This document shows positions 16,718 to 25,846 of a stretch of 42,211 nucleotides of DNA, piece after piece (within the stretch, counting starts at the first letter, position 1; each line of letters begins with the position of its first letter). The position numbers were made by a program, and so were the translations under genes. The stretch is from assembly GCA_002307275.1 (NCBI GenBank), contig DBTX01000082.1:1-42211 (forward strand), written 5' to 3'. The notes under the pieces are model-generated. The model did no database searches and was not told the origin of the DNA. It saw only the letters and a program-made list of their open reading frames with translations. Source of the stretch: Hungateiclostridiaceae bacterium UBA1305 (lineage in GTDB: Bacteria > Bacillota > Clostridia > Acetivibrionales > DTU013).

Positions 16718-17281
16718 TCACCGTGCGGCAGCCGTACTTACAGCTAGCGCCCTTGATTTACCGAAATCACAAAGCCTGCCCTCAAAAATGGGTTCAAGTT
16801 TCGGTATGTCATAAAAGTCCTGCGGTGTTACCAGAGAATTCTCCTTCATGAAATCATGGATACCCGATTTCTGCAGCATTGATGCAACGAACTGGGTACA
16901 GAAGTATTTGTTTTTTCTATTCATCGGCATATTGAACATAAGACTGATCAGACCAATTATATTGAACCCATATAACTTTTTATTATTTATAAAAGGAGTT
17001 ATTTCCTTTCCCAGAATTTTGTACTTCTCATCGGAAATCTCGAGCCTGTATATTGCGCACGTAGTCTCGCCATACGCCTTGAACATACCGCTGTCGATAT
17101 GTTCAATCACAAATCCTCCAATGAGGGGAAACCAGCGTAATTTCCGTCCAAAGCTGTAAAACTCGTTCACCTTAGAATCAAGGCAGAGAGAAACATGATT
17201 GTACCTCGCTTTTGTATATAGACCGATACATCTTGATACCAGCGTACCGGTAGCTGTCAGTACCAAATAAATACTAGCCAT
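16718..17281 (-). CDS. Permuted papain-fold (YiiX/NlpC-P60-like) hydrolase
   Basis: A 187-residue protein with RYNHVSLCLD (H29) near the N-terminus and KYFCTQFVASML (C128) in the second half. This order, His before Cys with the Cys at a helix start, is that of circularly permuted NlpC/P60 proteins such as YiiX/YycO, which cleave amide bonds in peptidoglycan or lipids. The N-terminus is only mildly hydrophobic and no clear signal peptide is seen. The start ATG at 17281 has GGGGG 7 bases upstream. The substrate is unknown. The protein is a plausible partner for the wall hydrolases in the window, but there is no operon link. Confidence 0.65.
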   Translation of the reverse strand: MASIYLVLTATGTLVSRCIGLYTKARYNHVSLCLDSKVNEFYSFGRKLRWFPLIGGFVIEHIDSGMFKAYGETTCAIYRLEISDEKYKILGKEITPFINNKKLYGFNIIGLISLMFNMPMNRKNKYFCTQFVASMLQKSGIHDFMKENSLVTPQDFYDIPKLEPIFEGRLCDFGKSRALAVSTAAAR

Positions 17282-17549
17282 CCATTAACCCCCGAAGATG
17301 TGATAAGTCCTATAGCCATTATAGTAAATTTTCAACCCAACCGCAAGTATATACGAATCTGCACAGGAACTGTCTGATCAATAAAAAAGCCATATCCATC
17401 AAAATCAGGGTTCCGGCCCAGTACATTCATAGATAGTGCATTGCCCACATGCCCACATAAATATTATGCCGCAATTGGTCCGCTAATTCATTCCAGGCTG
17501 GTTTCCCGAATTCAGCCTGACCGGATGGAATATAAAAACGGATAATATC
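17282..17549. other. Intergenic region without a recognised gene
   Basis: Holds the upstream region of the amidase-fold gene. No promoter stood out and no frame with a ribosome site was found. Together with the adjacent terminator it forms a gap of about 330 bases. Confidence 0.4.
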
Positions 17550-17577
17550 ACAGTCAGACTTGGGGTTGCCTGACTGT
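17550..17577 (-). terminator. Probable terminator downstream of the ECF sigma gene
   Basis: ACAGTCAG (17550-17557) and CTGACTGT (17570-17577) form a perfect 8-pair stem with a 12-base loop, about 37 bases past the sigma stop codon. The following minus-strand sequence is only moderately T-rich (GATATTATCCGTTTTT). Confidence 0.55.
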
Positions 17578-17613
17578 CGATTTTATCCGCTATGAAAGCT
17601 GCAGAAATTATTG

Positions 17614-18153
17614 TTATGCCACGCCCAGAAGGCTTTCCTTGAGCGTGTTTCTGGCTCTGAAGATCCTGTTCTTTATGATAGACATGGGCTTGTCGAGCTT
17701 CTCTGCTATTTCTTTATAAGACATGCCTTTCTGGTGATACAGGATTATAGGTACACGATATATTTCCGGCAGCCCAGCTATGGCATTCTTCAATTCCTGT
17801 GATTTCTCTTTCCGAAGATAGTATTCCTCAGGCGAATTATTCTTTCCCGTGAAATTCTCTATTTCGTCAAGAGAAACAGAATTGAGCCTTTTCCGCCTGA
17901 CATGGTCCAGGCAAATATTGGTCGCGACCTTTACACTCCAGGTGGAGAATTTGTACTGACTGTCATACCTTGAAAGCGATCTGTAAATTTTTATAAAAGC
18001 TTCCTGAGCCAGATCGTTCACTTCATCGCTGTCTCTGGAGAATTTGTAGGCAACAGAATATATCAGCCTTTTGTATCTGGTTATAAGCTCGGCATAGGCT
18101 TCCTGATTTCCTTCAAGGCATTCGATCACCAGTTCATTATCCGTTCTTTCCAT
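17614..18153 (-). CDS. ECF-type RNA polymerase sigma factor
   Basis: A 179-residue sigma-70 family protein with region 2 (about 20-90: LIYSVAYKFSRDSDEVNDLA, QEAFIKIYRSLSRY, FSTWSVKVATNICLDHVRRK) and region 4 (about 120-175: LPEIYRVPIILYHQKGMSYK, EIAEKLDKPMSIIKNRIFRA). Regions 1 and 3 are missing, as expected for the extracytoplasmic function group; the sequence is close to the SigW type. GGAGG lies 9 bases before the ATG at 18153, so the longer frame to 18225 is rejected. No anti-sigma factor gene is next to it, which is unusual because most ECF sigma factors are paired with one. Its target promoters are unknown. Confidence 0.88.
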   Translation of the reverse strand: MERTDNELVIECLEGNQEAYAELITRYKRLIYSVAYKFSRDSDEVNDLAQEAFIKIYRSLSRYDSQYKFSTWSVKVATNICLDHVRRKRLNSVSLDEIENFTGKNNSPEEYYLRKEKSQELKNAIAGLPEIYRVPIILYHQKGMSYKEIAEKLDKPMSIIKNRIFRARNTLKESLLGVA

Positions 18154-18338
18154 AATCCTAAACCTCCGGCATTCCTTCCACAAAGTCTTGTTTTTACGTA
18201 CAGGCTTGTGGTTTGTTTTTATCATGTTCTTATTATATGATTGTTATATGATTCACACATCAGTCAAAAGGATGGATTTTCAACAGGTCACAGGTTTAGT
18301 CCCAAGCCTGGCCGAATGGCCAGTATCCGGTAAAAAAT

Positions 18339-18698
18339 TCAAGCCTGTCCCTTTAATGCCCTGATGACCTTCAGTAATCTGTCAGAGTTTTCGCCCTTGC
18401 TTATGAATGCATCCACACCCGCTTCCGCAGCTGCTCCCGCTGATTCCAGCCTTACGCTCAGCGCTATGATCTTAAGTCCCTTTACAAGCTGTCTCAATAT
18501 CGGTATGATCCTGATCATGGATTTACCCGGCAGTTCCCAATCCAGCAGTATCAAATCCGGATGGTCGCTTTCTGCGCTTGAAAGCATGCTGTCAATATCT
18601 TCAGCTTCACCAATTATATCAAGTTCCGTTTCCTGCTCCAGCAATACCTTCAATGCGGAACGGACCTCAGACTGATCATCGGCAATAAGTACCTTCAT
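18339..18698 (-). CDS. Stand-alone response regulator receiver protein
   Basis: A 119-residue protein made only of a receiver domain. The acidic pair D7-D8 (LIADDQSE), the phospho-acceptor D53 (LILLDWELPG) and the conserved lysine (FISKGE, near residue 101) are all present. It has no DNA-binding output, so it probably acts by protein contact or as a phosphate sink. GAGGTGG lies upstream of the ATG. It follows the NarL-type regulator at a distance of about 190 bases, behind a terminator, so it is likely a separate or read-through unit. The GAF kinase next door is the natural candidate phospho-donor (inference). Confidence 0.85.
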   Translation of the reverse strand: MKVLIADDQSEVRSALKVLLEQETELDIIGEAEDIDSMLSSAESDHPDLILLDWELPGKSMIRIIPILRQLVKGLKIIALSVRLESAGAAAEAGVDAFISKGENSDRLLKVIRALKGQA

Positions 18699-18752
18699 GC
18701 CGCCACCTCATTTCAAACCTTTCAGGATAAAAAACGCTATATAATCATTGTA

Positions 18753-18790
18753 ATAAAAAACCCCCCGGTATGCTTCCATCACATGGGGGG
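18753..18790 (-). terminator. Terminator after the kinase/regulator pair
   Basis: On the minus strand CCCCCC and GGGGGG (18785-18790 and 18761-18766) form a stem followed directly by TTTTTTAT. Two further hairpins, GGCCT/AGGCC (18800-18811) and CCTGG/CCAGG (18821-18838), stand between it and the NarL-type stop codon. Confidence 0.75.
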
Positions 18791-18890
18791 ATTATCACTG
18801 GCCTGAAGGCCGGTTTATTACCTGGCCATCCGACCAGGAGTTTTCGAGTGGACTACTGTGTAAAGACTGCCGGAATACGATTTCTACCCG

Positions 18891-19526
18891 TCAGACCAGT
18901 CTTTTTTGTATCGCTACGGCAACTGCTTCCGTCCTGCCTGATACATTCAGCTTGGATAGAATGCTGCTCACATGGAACTTCACTGTAGACCTGCTGACAA
19001 TTAGCTTTTGGGCTATTTCCGGATTGCTTAATCCATCGATCATCATCTTGAGAACTTCCTTTTCTCTCGGCGTCAGATCCGAGTCATGATCCTGCCTGCG
19101 CCCGGAAGCCTTGATCAGTGCCTGGGTCGCTTCAGGAGCAAGTGTTGGACGTCCGATACTGGCGGAACGTATCGCTGCTGCCAGTTCGTCTGCAGACACG
19201 TTTTTGAGCAGGTATCCGATAGCACCTGCCTGAAGCGCGCTTTCTATCAGATTTTCCTCCTTGAAGCTTGTCAATACAATGACCTGTATATTGGGAAAAC
19301 GTTCCCTGATCACCTGTGTTGCCTGCGCACCGTCCATCTCAGGCATCACAAGATCCATCAGAATCACATCCGGCAGCTTTAGCGCGCACTCGTCAATGGC
19401 TTCCCGACCGTTTGAAGCTTCACCCACCAATTCAAAGTCGTCAAAAGCCTGTAAAAAAGCTCCCAGCCCGCTGCGTACCACACTGTGATCATCCACGATC
19501 AATATCTTTATTCTGCCATTTGGCAT
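18891..19526 (-). CDS. NarL/FixJ-type response regulator
   Basis: A 211-residue regulator: receiver domain (about 5-120) with D12-D13, phospho-acceptor D58 (VILMDLVMPEMDG) and the conserved lysine near LLKNVSADE, then a LuxR-type helix-turn-helix (about 148-210: LTPREKEVLKMMIDGLSNPE, IAQKLIVSRSTVKFHVSSIL). It should bind DNA as a dimer once phosphorylated. The ATG at 19526 is chosen because GGAGATG sits 9 bases before it; the frame extends to 19580 but without a ribosome site. It starts 26 bases after the histidine kinase stop codon, so the two form an operon and a two-component pair. The regulon cannot be told from sequence. Confidence 0.92.
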   Translation of the reverse strand: MPNGRIKILIVDDHSVVRSGLGAFLQAFDDFELVGEASNGREAIDECALKLPDVILMDLVMPEMDGAQATQVIRERFPNIQVIVLTSFKEENLIESALQAGAIGYLLKNVSADELAAAIRSASIGRPTLAPEATQALIKASGRRQDHDSDLTPREKEVLKMMIDGLSNPEIAQKLIVSRSTVKFHVSSILSKLNVSGRTEAVAVAIQKRLV

Positions 19527-19552
19527 ACAATCATCTCCATCCTGTATATAGT

Positions 19553-21850
19553 CTACTGCAGCTGTTTGCTGCCGACCCACTCCAATTCTATTGTTGTACC
19601 ATCTCCTGCAACGGATCTGACAGCCAGCTTTGCACCGATCACATCGGCACGTTCATGCATAATGCCGACTCCGAAGTGTTCGGATGTCACACTGGCCGGA
19701 TCAAAACCGCGCCCGTCATCTGTGATTTTTAACCCTGCGACAATGATCCCCAGTTGCTCATCCTCGTTGGCTTTCATCTCCAATATGGCCTTCCTGGCGC
19801 CTGAATGCTTGGCGATATTGTTCAACGCTTCCTGCGCGATACGGTAAAAAGCAATTTTAACCTCCGTGGGCAATTTGACGGAACCGGAAATATTAAGCGT
19901 GACCGGTACTCTCGCACGTCCCGTGATAGCCTCCGAAAGCTGTCTCAAAAGCTCTTCAAGCGGAGCCTCGACCAATGTGGCAGGCCTTAATTCAAATAGC
20001 AGTGTCCTCATTTCAGCAAGAGCGCCTCGTGTCAATTGTCTTAACTCATCAAGCCTCTTAAGGCCATCCTCCCGGCTGCGTTCCCAAATCCTGGGAAGTA
20101 CTTCTGCAATAAGGCTTGCAGAAAACAGCGTTTGAGTAACAGCATCATGAAGATCCCTGGCCAGCCTGTTTCTTTCGGCGGCTACGGCTATTTCCTCGGC
20201 CTGTCTCCTGAGGCGTGTATTGTCAATTGCAAGTGCAGCCTGGTCAGCAAAAGTCATTGCGAGATCGATGTCATCCTTCGAAACGATATGTTCCCGATGG
20301 TTCTTATCCTTCTTTATATAAAGGGCTATTCCTCCATAAACCTCATTCTTGCAGATCAGCGGTACCGCAATCATCCCTGAACAATTGTCTTTAAGCCAGT
20401 TAGCATGTATGTCGGAACCGGGTATCTGATTGAGGATAGACTCCATTTCTGCTTCATCAGTCTTTACAACCGGCCTTCTTTCCGTAAAAGCCTTCCCAAG
20501 AAATCCGACGCCTATATTTACCAATGAATTATTGGGTTCAAGATGTGGTATACCACAAACAGCTTCCAGAATCAATGAGTTCTTCTCCCGGTTGAGCCTG
20601 AACAAAGCGGCTGCATCTGTATGCAAAAGTCTTGCAGCTTCTCTGATGATGAAATCCAGTATTTCTTCAAGAGAACGATTGGAGTTAAGTGCAGCGAGAA
20701 TATCTCTGAGGCCTTCCGCCACGTGCCTTCTCTGCTCATCCTCCAGATGCCTCTGACGCTCCTCCTGATATAAACGGGCATTTTCAACTCCTATTACTGC
20801 ACTGGGTGCAAACATATTGAATATTCTTTCGTCCTCCGAGTCAAATTCGCCGGCATGCCTGCTAAAGGCGGCTATAATGCCGATAGGCCTGGATCCCGCC
20901 ACAAGCGGAACACAAAGGCACGAGTGCATTCCGAGCGCATTCAGCAGCTCTTTATCCGGGGGCAGCTGCATTTTTGGATGATCCAGGATGATCGATTCAT
21001 TCTGGAGAAGACTTTTCCCAATCGCTGATTTATATGCCGGAAGCCGTTTGCCAATAAGGTCATCGTGGTTGATATCCGACAGGACCGACAGGACTAAATC
21101 TCCTCCATCTACAAGGAAAACTGCCGTAGAATGCGAATGTGTCAACCTTCCCGCTTCGCCGGCGATGAGCCTTAGCACGGCATCCAGCTCCAGACGGCTT
21201 GTGATAGCCTGTTGGATATTGAACATCGTTCTTATTTCATCAGCCTTTTTTACCGTCTCATTATATAACGCCGCATTTTCAAACTCGATAGCGGCCTGAT
21301 TTGCAAAAGCTGTGCCAAACTCAATGTGGTGCTCCTTATAATAGCCGGCTTTGGAATGATCCAACGTCAAAATACCAATGACCTTGTTTTTTGACACCAT
21401 TGGGAGACTCATCCAGCAGTGCGAACCGTTAAATACGGTGTCCATATATTTTGACATGGCATTTCTAAAAGAAACTGATATTTCATCAGACGCAAACAAA
21501 TCCGCAATCACCATGGGTTTCTTTTCCAATGAGAATCTCATGATCGCCGGCATCAGATCCATAGGCATCGAATATGTTGTTTCCTGCTCAGGTGTCAAGC
21601 TTGACCTGTGAGCAAGTATTCTGGCCTGATTGCCGGTGATGGTGAATATTTTTGCATTCCTGTATTCTATGATATCTCCGAGCTTGTCCAAAATTGCTTC
21701 CAGCAATGGCTTCAATTCCATTGTTGAGGAGACAAGATTCGAAACATCCAGTAATGTTGTAAGAAGTTTTGCATTGTGCTGCAGTTCATCCCTGTGGCCT
21801 GTTTTCTCCATGGCAATCTCTACTTTCGAACCTGTTTGTAATTCATTCAT
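19553..21850 (-). CDS. Multi-GAF sensor histidine kinase (HisKA_3 type)
   Basis: A 765-residue cytoplasmic kinase with no membrane helix. Three GAF-like sensor modules can be made out (about 30-190, 205-365 and 385-550). They are followed by a NarX/DegS-type dimerisation domain with the phospho-accepting H568 in LARDLHDAVTQTLFSASL and a short HATPase domain with AFYRIAQEALNNIAKHSGA and DDGRGFDP. GAF modules bind small ligands, haem, cyclic nucleotides or redox cofactors, so the signal is probably internal. The ATG at 21850 has only a weak GGGAT upstream. It lies directly before the NarL-type regulator and is divergent from the M14 peptidase gene. Confidence 0.92.
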   Translation of the reverse strand: MNELQTGSKVEIAMEKTGHRDELQHNAKLLTTLLDVSNLVSSTMELKPLLEAILDKLGDIIEYRNAKIFTITGNQARILAHRSSLTPEQETTYSMPMDLMPAIMRFSLEKKPMVIADLFASDEISVSFRNAMSKYMDTVFNGSHCWMSLPMVSKNKVIGILTLDHSKAGYYKEHHIEFGTAFANQAAIEFENAALYNETVKKADEIRTMFNIQQAITSRLELDAVLRLIAGEAGRLTHSHSTAVFLVDGGDLVLSVLSDINHDDLIGKRLPAYKSAIGKSLLQNESIILDHPKMQLPPDKELLNALGMHSCLCVPLVAGSRPIGIIAAFSRHAGEFDSEDERIFNMFAPSAVIGVENARLYQEERQRHLEDEQRRHVAEGLRDILAALNSNRSLEEILDFIIREAARLLHTDAAALFRLNREKNSLILEAVCGIPHLEPNNSLVNIGVGFLGKAFTERRPVVKTDEAEMESILNQIPGSDIHANWLKDNCSGMIAVPLICKNEVYGGIALYIKKDKNHREHIVSKDDIDLAMTFADQAALAIDNTRLRRQAEEIAVAAERNRLARDLHDAVTQTLFSASLIAEVLPRIWERSREDGLKRLDELRQLTRGALAEMRTLLFELRPATLVEAPLEELLRQLSEAITGRARVPVTLNISGSVKLPTEVKIAFYRIAQEALNNIAKHSGARKAILEMKANEDEQLGIIVAGLKITDDGRGFDPASVTSEHFGVGIMHERADVIGAKLAVRSVAGDGTTIELEWVGSKQLQ

Positions 21851-22005
21851 AAATTGTATCCCAAGAATTATGAAATATCAAGCAGGACTGGGAGTAATTA
21901 CTGTGACATTTGATATCGCCGCTTAATAGTATGTATTAGTGGGGATTTAGGGATTCAGGCATTTCCCGGGGGAATACCGGTTTATACCTGATATTGGAGG
22001 GTTGT

Positions 22006-23277
22006 ATGCAAACTTTATCGCAGGGCTCAAAAGGGCCGGATGTCAGGCTTTTACAAAGTATTTTAAACAGGATAGGCTACAATACCGGTACAGTTGATGG
22101 AGTATTCGGCGGACAAACCTATCGGGCTGTAACAACATTTCAGAGGAATAATGGACTGACAGCGGACGGTGTCGTCGGTCCCGCCACCTGGAAAGTGCTT
22201 GAGAGGTTGATCAAAGGGTATGACACCTATACAGTCAGGTCCGGAGATACACTTTATAATATAGCAAGGGCATATTATACCACAGTGAACGCCATCATCA
22301 CGGCAAATCCCGGCATTAATCCGAACAGCCTTACAGTGGGTCAAAGACTCACTGTTCCATATGGAATAGATGTTGTGACACTAGATGTCATGCCAACCTA
22401 CGAAATTATCCAGCTCCAGATACAGGGACTAAAAGCGAGGTATCCATTTCTTGAAACAGGTTCCATCGGTAAAAGCGTAATGGGGAGGAACCTACCCTAT
22501 ATACGGCTTGGAAGGGGCTCGAACCAAATTTCATATAACGCCTCGCATCACGCGAACGAGTCAATAACCACACCGGTTTTAATGAAATTCATCGAGGATT
22601 ACTCAAAGGCCTATTCAACCGGCAGCAGCCTGCTTGGATACAACATCGGGGATATGTACAACCGTACCAGCATATACGTCATACCGCTTGTAAATCCTGA
22701 CGGCGTTGATCTTGTCGCCTATTGGCCCAATTATAGCGATCCGGCATTTACAAAAGCCGCTCAGCTCAATAAAACCGGACTTCCGCTGCCTAGCGTCTGG
22801 AAAGCCAATATCAGAGGCGTTGACTTGAATCTGAATTATCCTGCAGAATGGGATAAGGAAAAGCAGGAAGAGATACGACTCGGCATAACAAGTCCTGCCC
22901 CCAGGGATTTTGGCGGCGATGCCCCGCTGTCGGAACCGGAGTCCAGGGCAATGGTCGATTTTACAAAGGCACATAATTTCAGGCTCGTTATCGCATATCA
23001 TACTCAAGGCGGCGTGATCTACTGGCAGTTCAACAATTATGCTCCACCACTGTCACTGACGCTGGCCAGACAGTTTGCAGCCATAAGCGGCTATGCAGTC
23101 GAAGCCGGGACAGCAGAGGCTGCCTATGCGGGCTATAAAGACTGGTTCCTGCAGGAATACAGGAAGCCGGGCTTCACGATCGAGGTAGGAAAAGGCGTGA
23201 ATCCAATCCCGCCGGGTCAGTTACCTGTAATCTACAGTGAAAACCTGGGGATATTGCTGCTTGGAGCGGTAGTATAA
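22006..23277 (+). CDS. M14 zinc carboxypeptidase with PG-binding and LysM domains (gamma-D-Glu-diamino acid endopeptidase type)
   Basis: A 423-residue protein: a peptidoglycan-binding domain 1 (about 5-68: DVRLLQSILNRIGYNTGTVD, FGGQTYRAVTTFQRNNGL), a LysM (about 74-118: YTVRSGDTLYNIARAYYTTV) and an M14 peptidase (about 130-420). Zinc ligands H182-x-x-E185 (SHHANES) and H332 (AYHTQGG) and catalytic E393 (GFTIEVGKG) are in place. The layout is that of endopeptidase I of Bacillus sphaericus, which cuts the gamma-D-Glu/diaminopimelate bond in spore or lysing-cell peptidoglycan. As in that enzyme, there is no signal peptide. GGAGGG lies just before the ATG at 22006; the TTG at 21994 falls inside that ribosome site and is rejected. 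Confidence 0.9.
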   Translation: MQTLSQGSKGPDVRLLQSILNRIGYNTGTVDGVFGGQTYRAVTTFQRNNGLTADGVVGPATWKVLERLIKGYDTYTVRSGDTLYNIARAYYTTVNAIITANPGINPNSLTVGQRLTVPYGIDVVTLDVMPTYEIIQLQIQGLKARYPFLETGSIGKSVMGRNLPYIRLGRGSNQISYNASHHANESITTPVLMKFIEDYSKAYSTGSSLLGYNIGDMYNRTSIYVIPLVNPDGVDLVAYWPNYSDPAFTKAAQLNKTGLPLPSVWKANIRGVDLNLNYPAEWDKEKQEEIRLGITSPAPRDFGGDAPLSEPESRAMVDFTKAHNFRLVIAYHTQGGVIYWQFNNYAPPLSLTLARQFAAISGYAVEAGTAEAAYAGYKDWFLQEYRKPGFTIEVGKGVNPIPPGQLPVIYSENLGILLLGAVV

Positions 23278-23318
23278 ATATAGTCTGATAAATCATACCC
23301 AAAATTGAACAAAGCGGT

Positions 23319-24278
23319 TTACTGATTGGCATTCAAGGGCGTCATTCCAGTTGATCCATCCGTATGGCAAAGGTGCTTTTGCAGCCATGCCGCAATGTCC
23401 TGGTAGACTTCCTGCCGGTTTGTCTCGTTAAGCATTTCATGCCTGCCTCCGGGATAAAGCTTGAGCTGCAGGTCAGCAATCCCAACCGATCTGTACATTT
23501 CATACAGTTTTGTTGTTCCTTTCCCGTATTGTCCAACCGGGTCATTATCGCCGGACATCAGGTAAACAGGCAGGTTTTTGGGGATAGATCCGATATTCCT
23601 GTTCAACCTGTTCAATCCCTTGAAAAAATAGTAATAGAAATTGGTGCTCATAATATTCCCGCAGAAACTATCGGCGTCATATTTTTTCACCTGCTCGTCA
23701 TCACGGCTGATCCATGCGAATTTGCTTACCGGGTTGCTGATCACCTTGTTATAGCTGCCAAAGCTCAACTTGTCCAGTAAAGCGTTACGCCGGCTTTTAC
23801 CCAGCGGCATGGATATCGCGGCCAGACAGCCGCCTAATTTGATTGCAGGCCCTTCCAACATGCAGGACCCGGATAGTATTACTCCCGCAATTTCACTTCC
23901 GTAATGCTTGATATATTCCTGAGCGATGAAGGCCCCAAAACTGTGACCCAGCACAAACAGCGGGACCCCTGGGTTCCTGATTCCAATAAGCTTCGAAAGC
24001 ACGTGCTGGTCCTGTACGATTCCATTGAATCCGTCCTTGTCGATATCACAGGAATTATGATTCAATTCTCCCGTTTTACCATGTCCTCTCAAATCGCAGG
24101 CATATACGGAAAATCCTATTGAATTCATGTGGCAGGCGAAATCGGCATATCTTTCAGCATGCTCCGCCATACCATGATAAATCTGTAAGATGCCCTGCGG
24201 ATTCTGTGGTGCATTCCAGTACCGGGTGAAAATATCCTGTCCGTTTACACCGGTAAAATGAAAGCTTTTACTGTTCAA
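23319..24278 (-). CDS. Alpha/beta hydrolase, monoacylglycerol lipase/lysophospholipase type
   Basis: A 319-residue serine hydrolase of the Hydrolase_4 group. It has the oxyanion-hole motif HGMAEHAERYADFA, CDLRGHGKTG, nucleophile S113 in VLGHSFGAFIAQEY, the acid in LMSGDNDPVG and the histidine in YPGGRHEMLNE. Members release fatty acid from monoacylglycerol or lysophospholipid. It has no signal peptide. The start is TTG at 24278, set by GGGGAGG 7 bases upstream. It is the last gene of the glycerol operon, 50 bases after glpK. That placement favours a substrate that yields glycerol or glycerophosphate and makes the lipase role more likely. Confidence 0.85.
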   Translation of the reverse strand: MNSKSFHFTGVNGQDIFTRYWNAPQNPQGILQIYHGMAEHAERYADFACHMNSIGFSVYACDLRGHGKTGELNHNSCDIDKDGFNGIVQDQHVLSKLIGIRNPGVPLFVLGHSFGAFIAQEYIKHYGSEIAGVILSGSCMLEGPAIKLGGCLAAISMPLGKSRRNALLDKLSFGSYNKVISNPVSKFAWISRDDEQVKKYDADSFCGNIMSTNFYYYFFKGLNRLNRNIGSIPKNLPVYLMSGDNDPVGQYGKGTTKLYEMYRSVGIADLQLKLYPGGRHEMLNETNRQEVYQDIAAWLQKHLCHTDGSTGMTPLNANQ

Positions 24279-24328
24279 TACGATACCTCCCCTACTTTAA
24301 CAGACTTTACAGATGAAATATTACTTGT

Positions 24329-25828
24329 CTACCTTACATCCCATTTCAGTGATCTGTCTACCGCCCGCTTCCAGTCTCTGTATAAATCATTTCTGGTACT
24401 TTCCTGCATGATGGGCTCGTATTCCCTTCCCAGCTTCCAGTTCTGCTCAATTTCCTCCCGGCTGCTCCAGATACCCATGCCAAGGCCCGCCAGATAAACA
24501 GCACCCAGCGCCGTCGTCTCGGTAATCTCCGGACGCCGGACACGCACATTCATGATATCCGCCTGGAACTGCATCAGAAAATTACTGACACTGGCGCCGC
24601 CATCCACTTTCAGCTCCCTGATGGTGATTCCTGAATCGGCCTGCATCGCTTCAAACACATCCCTGCTTTGAAATGCGATTGCCTCCAGTACGGCACGGAT
24701 GACATGTTCTCTCCGTGTGCCGCGCGTCAGGCCGACAATGGTTCCTCTGGCATACATGTCCCAATATGGCGCCCCCAAACCTGTAAAAGCCGGAACAATA
24801 TAAACTCCGCCGGTATCCGGGACCGCCTCCGCCTCAAAATCGGCCTCAGGCGCACTGCCGATCAGCTTCATCTCATCCCTGAGCCATTGTATTGCGGAGC
24901 CTGCATTGAAAACACTGCCCTCGAGTGCGTATTCAGCCTTTCCGTCAATAACCCATGCAATGGTACTTAACAAGCGGTTCTGCGATTTGACAGGCTTATT
25001 GCCGGTATTCATCAAAATAAAGCAGCCGGTTCCGTAGGTGTTTTTTGCAGAGCCTTTCTTGAAGCAAGCCTGTCCGAACAATGCAGACTGCTGGTCACCC
25101 GCGATCCCGCTTATCGGTATCACAGTGCCAAGCACTTCCTGCGCAGTATCGGCTATATAACCGGAAGTTTGAACAAGGGATGGCAGCATAGATTTGGGTA
25201 TATCAAGCGCTTTGAGCAAATCATCATCCCATTTGAGCGTATGTATATTGAAAAGCATGGTTCTGGATGCATTTGAATAATCCGTCACATGGATTTTCCC
25301 TCCGGTAAGCTTCCATACCAGCCAGGTATCGACGGTTCCTGCCAGCAGTTCCCCCGCTTCGGCTTTCTGCCTTGCGCCTTCCACATTGTCCAGAATCCAT
25401 TTGATTTTAGTGCCCGAAAAATAGGCATCGATGACAAGACCTGTCTTCTCTTGTATTACTTCATCATAACTGTTAACTTTTAAATTATTGCAGATATCCG
25501 CTGTCCGCCGGCACTGCCAGACGATTGCATTATAAACGGGACGGCCTGTTTTTTTATCCCATACGATAACCGTTTCCCTCTGATTGGTTATTCCGATACA
25601 GGATACCTTTTCCAGCGGCAGTTTGATTGAAGCAGCCGCATCCTTCAGGACTTCAAGCTGCGTCAACCAGATCTCCATCGGATCATGCTCCACCCAACAG
25701 GGCTTCGGATAATGCTGCGTCAACTGAATGCTCCTGACGGAGGCGATCCTGCCCTGCAGCCTGTCATATACTAAGGCCCGTGAACTCGTAGTCCCCTGAT
25801 CCAGCGCTATGATATACCTTCCGTCCAT
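24329..25828 (-). CDS. glpK: Glycerol kinase
   Basis: A 499-residue FGGY kinase that phosphorylates glycerol with ATP to sn-glycerol-3-phosphate. The N-terminal ALDQGTTSSRALVYD, the glycerol-site WVEHDPMEIW, GITNQRETVIVWDK, GIAGDQQSALFGQ and KNTYGTGCFILMNTG are all standard, and the length is exact for the family. The stretch before the GDQQ motif reads QEVLGTVIPISG, without the histidine that HPr phosphorylates in several Bacillota enzymes; it resembles the non-PTS form. GAGGAGG precedes the ATG. Downstream of the DUF1667 gene and upstream of the lipase in the glycerol operon. A palindromic repeat sits just upstream, between the previous stop codon and this ribosome site. Confidence 0.97.
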   Translation of the reverse strand: MDGRYIIALDQGTTSSRALVYDRLQGRIASVRSIQLTQHYPKPCWVEHDPMEIWLTQLEVLKDAAASIKLPLEKVSCIGITNQRETVIVWDKKTGRPVYNAIVWQCRRTADICNNLKVNSYDEVIQEKTGLVIDAYFSGTKIKWILDNVEGARQKAEAGELLAGTVDTWLVWKLTGGKIHVTDYSNASRTMLFNIHTLKWDDDLLKALDIPKSMLPSLVQTSGYIADTAQEVLGTVIPISGIAGDQQSALFGQACFKKGSAKNTYGTGCFILMNTGNKPVKSQNRLLSTIAWVIDGKAEYALEGSVFNAGSAIQWLRDEMKLIGSAPEADFEAEAVPDTGGVYIVPAFTGLGAPYWDMYARGTIVGLTRGTRREHVIRAVLEAIAFQSRDVFEAMQADSGITIRELKVDGGASVSNFLMQFQADIMNVRVRRPEITETTALGAVYLAGLGMGIWSSREEIEQNWKLGREYEPIMQESTRNDLYRDWKRAVDRSLKWDVR

Positions 25829-25846
25829 ACAGAATCCTCCTCAGTT

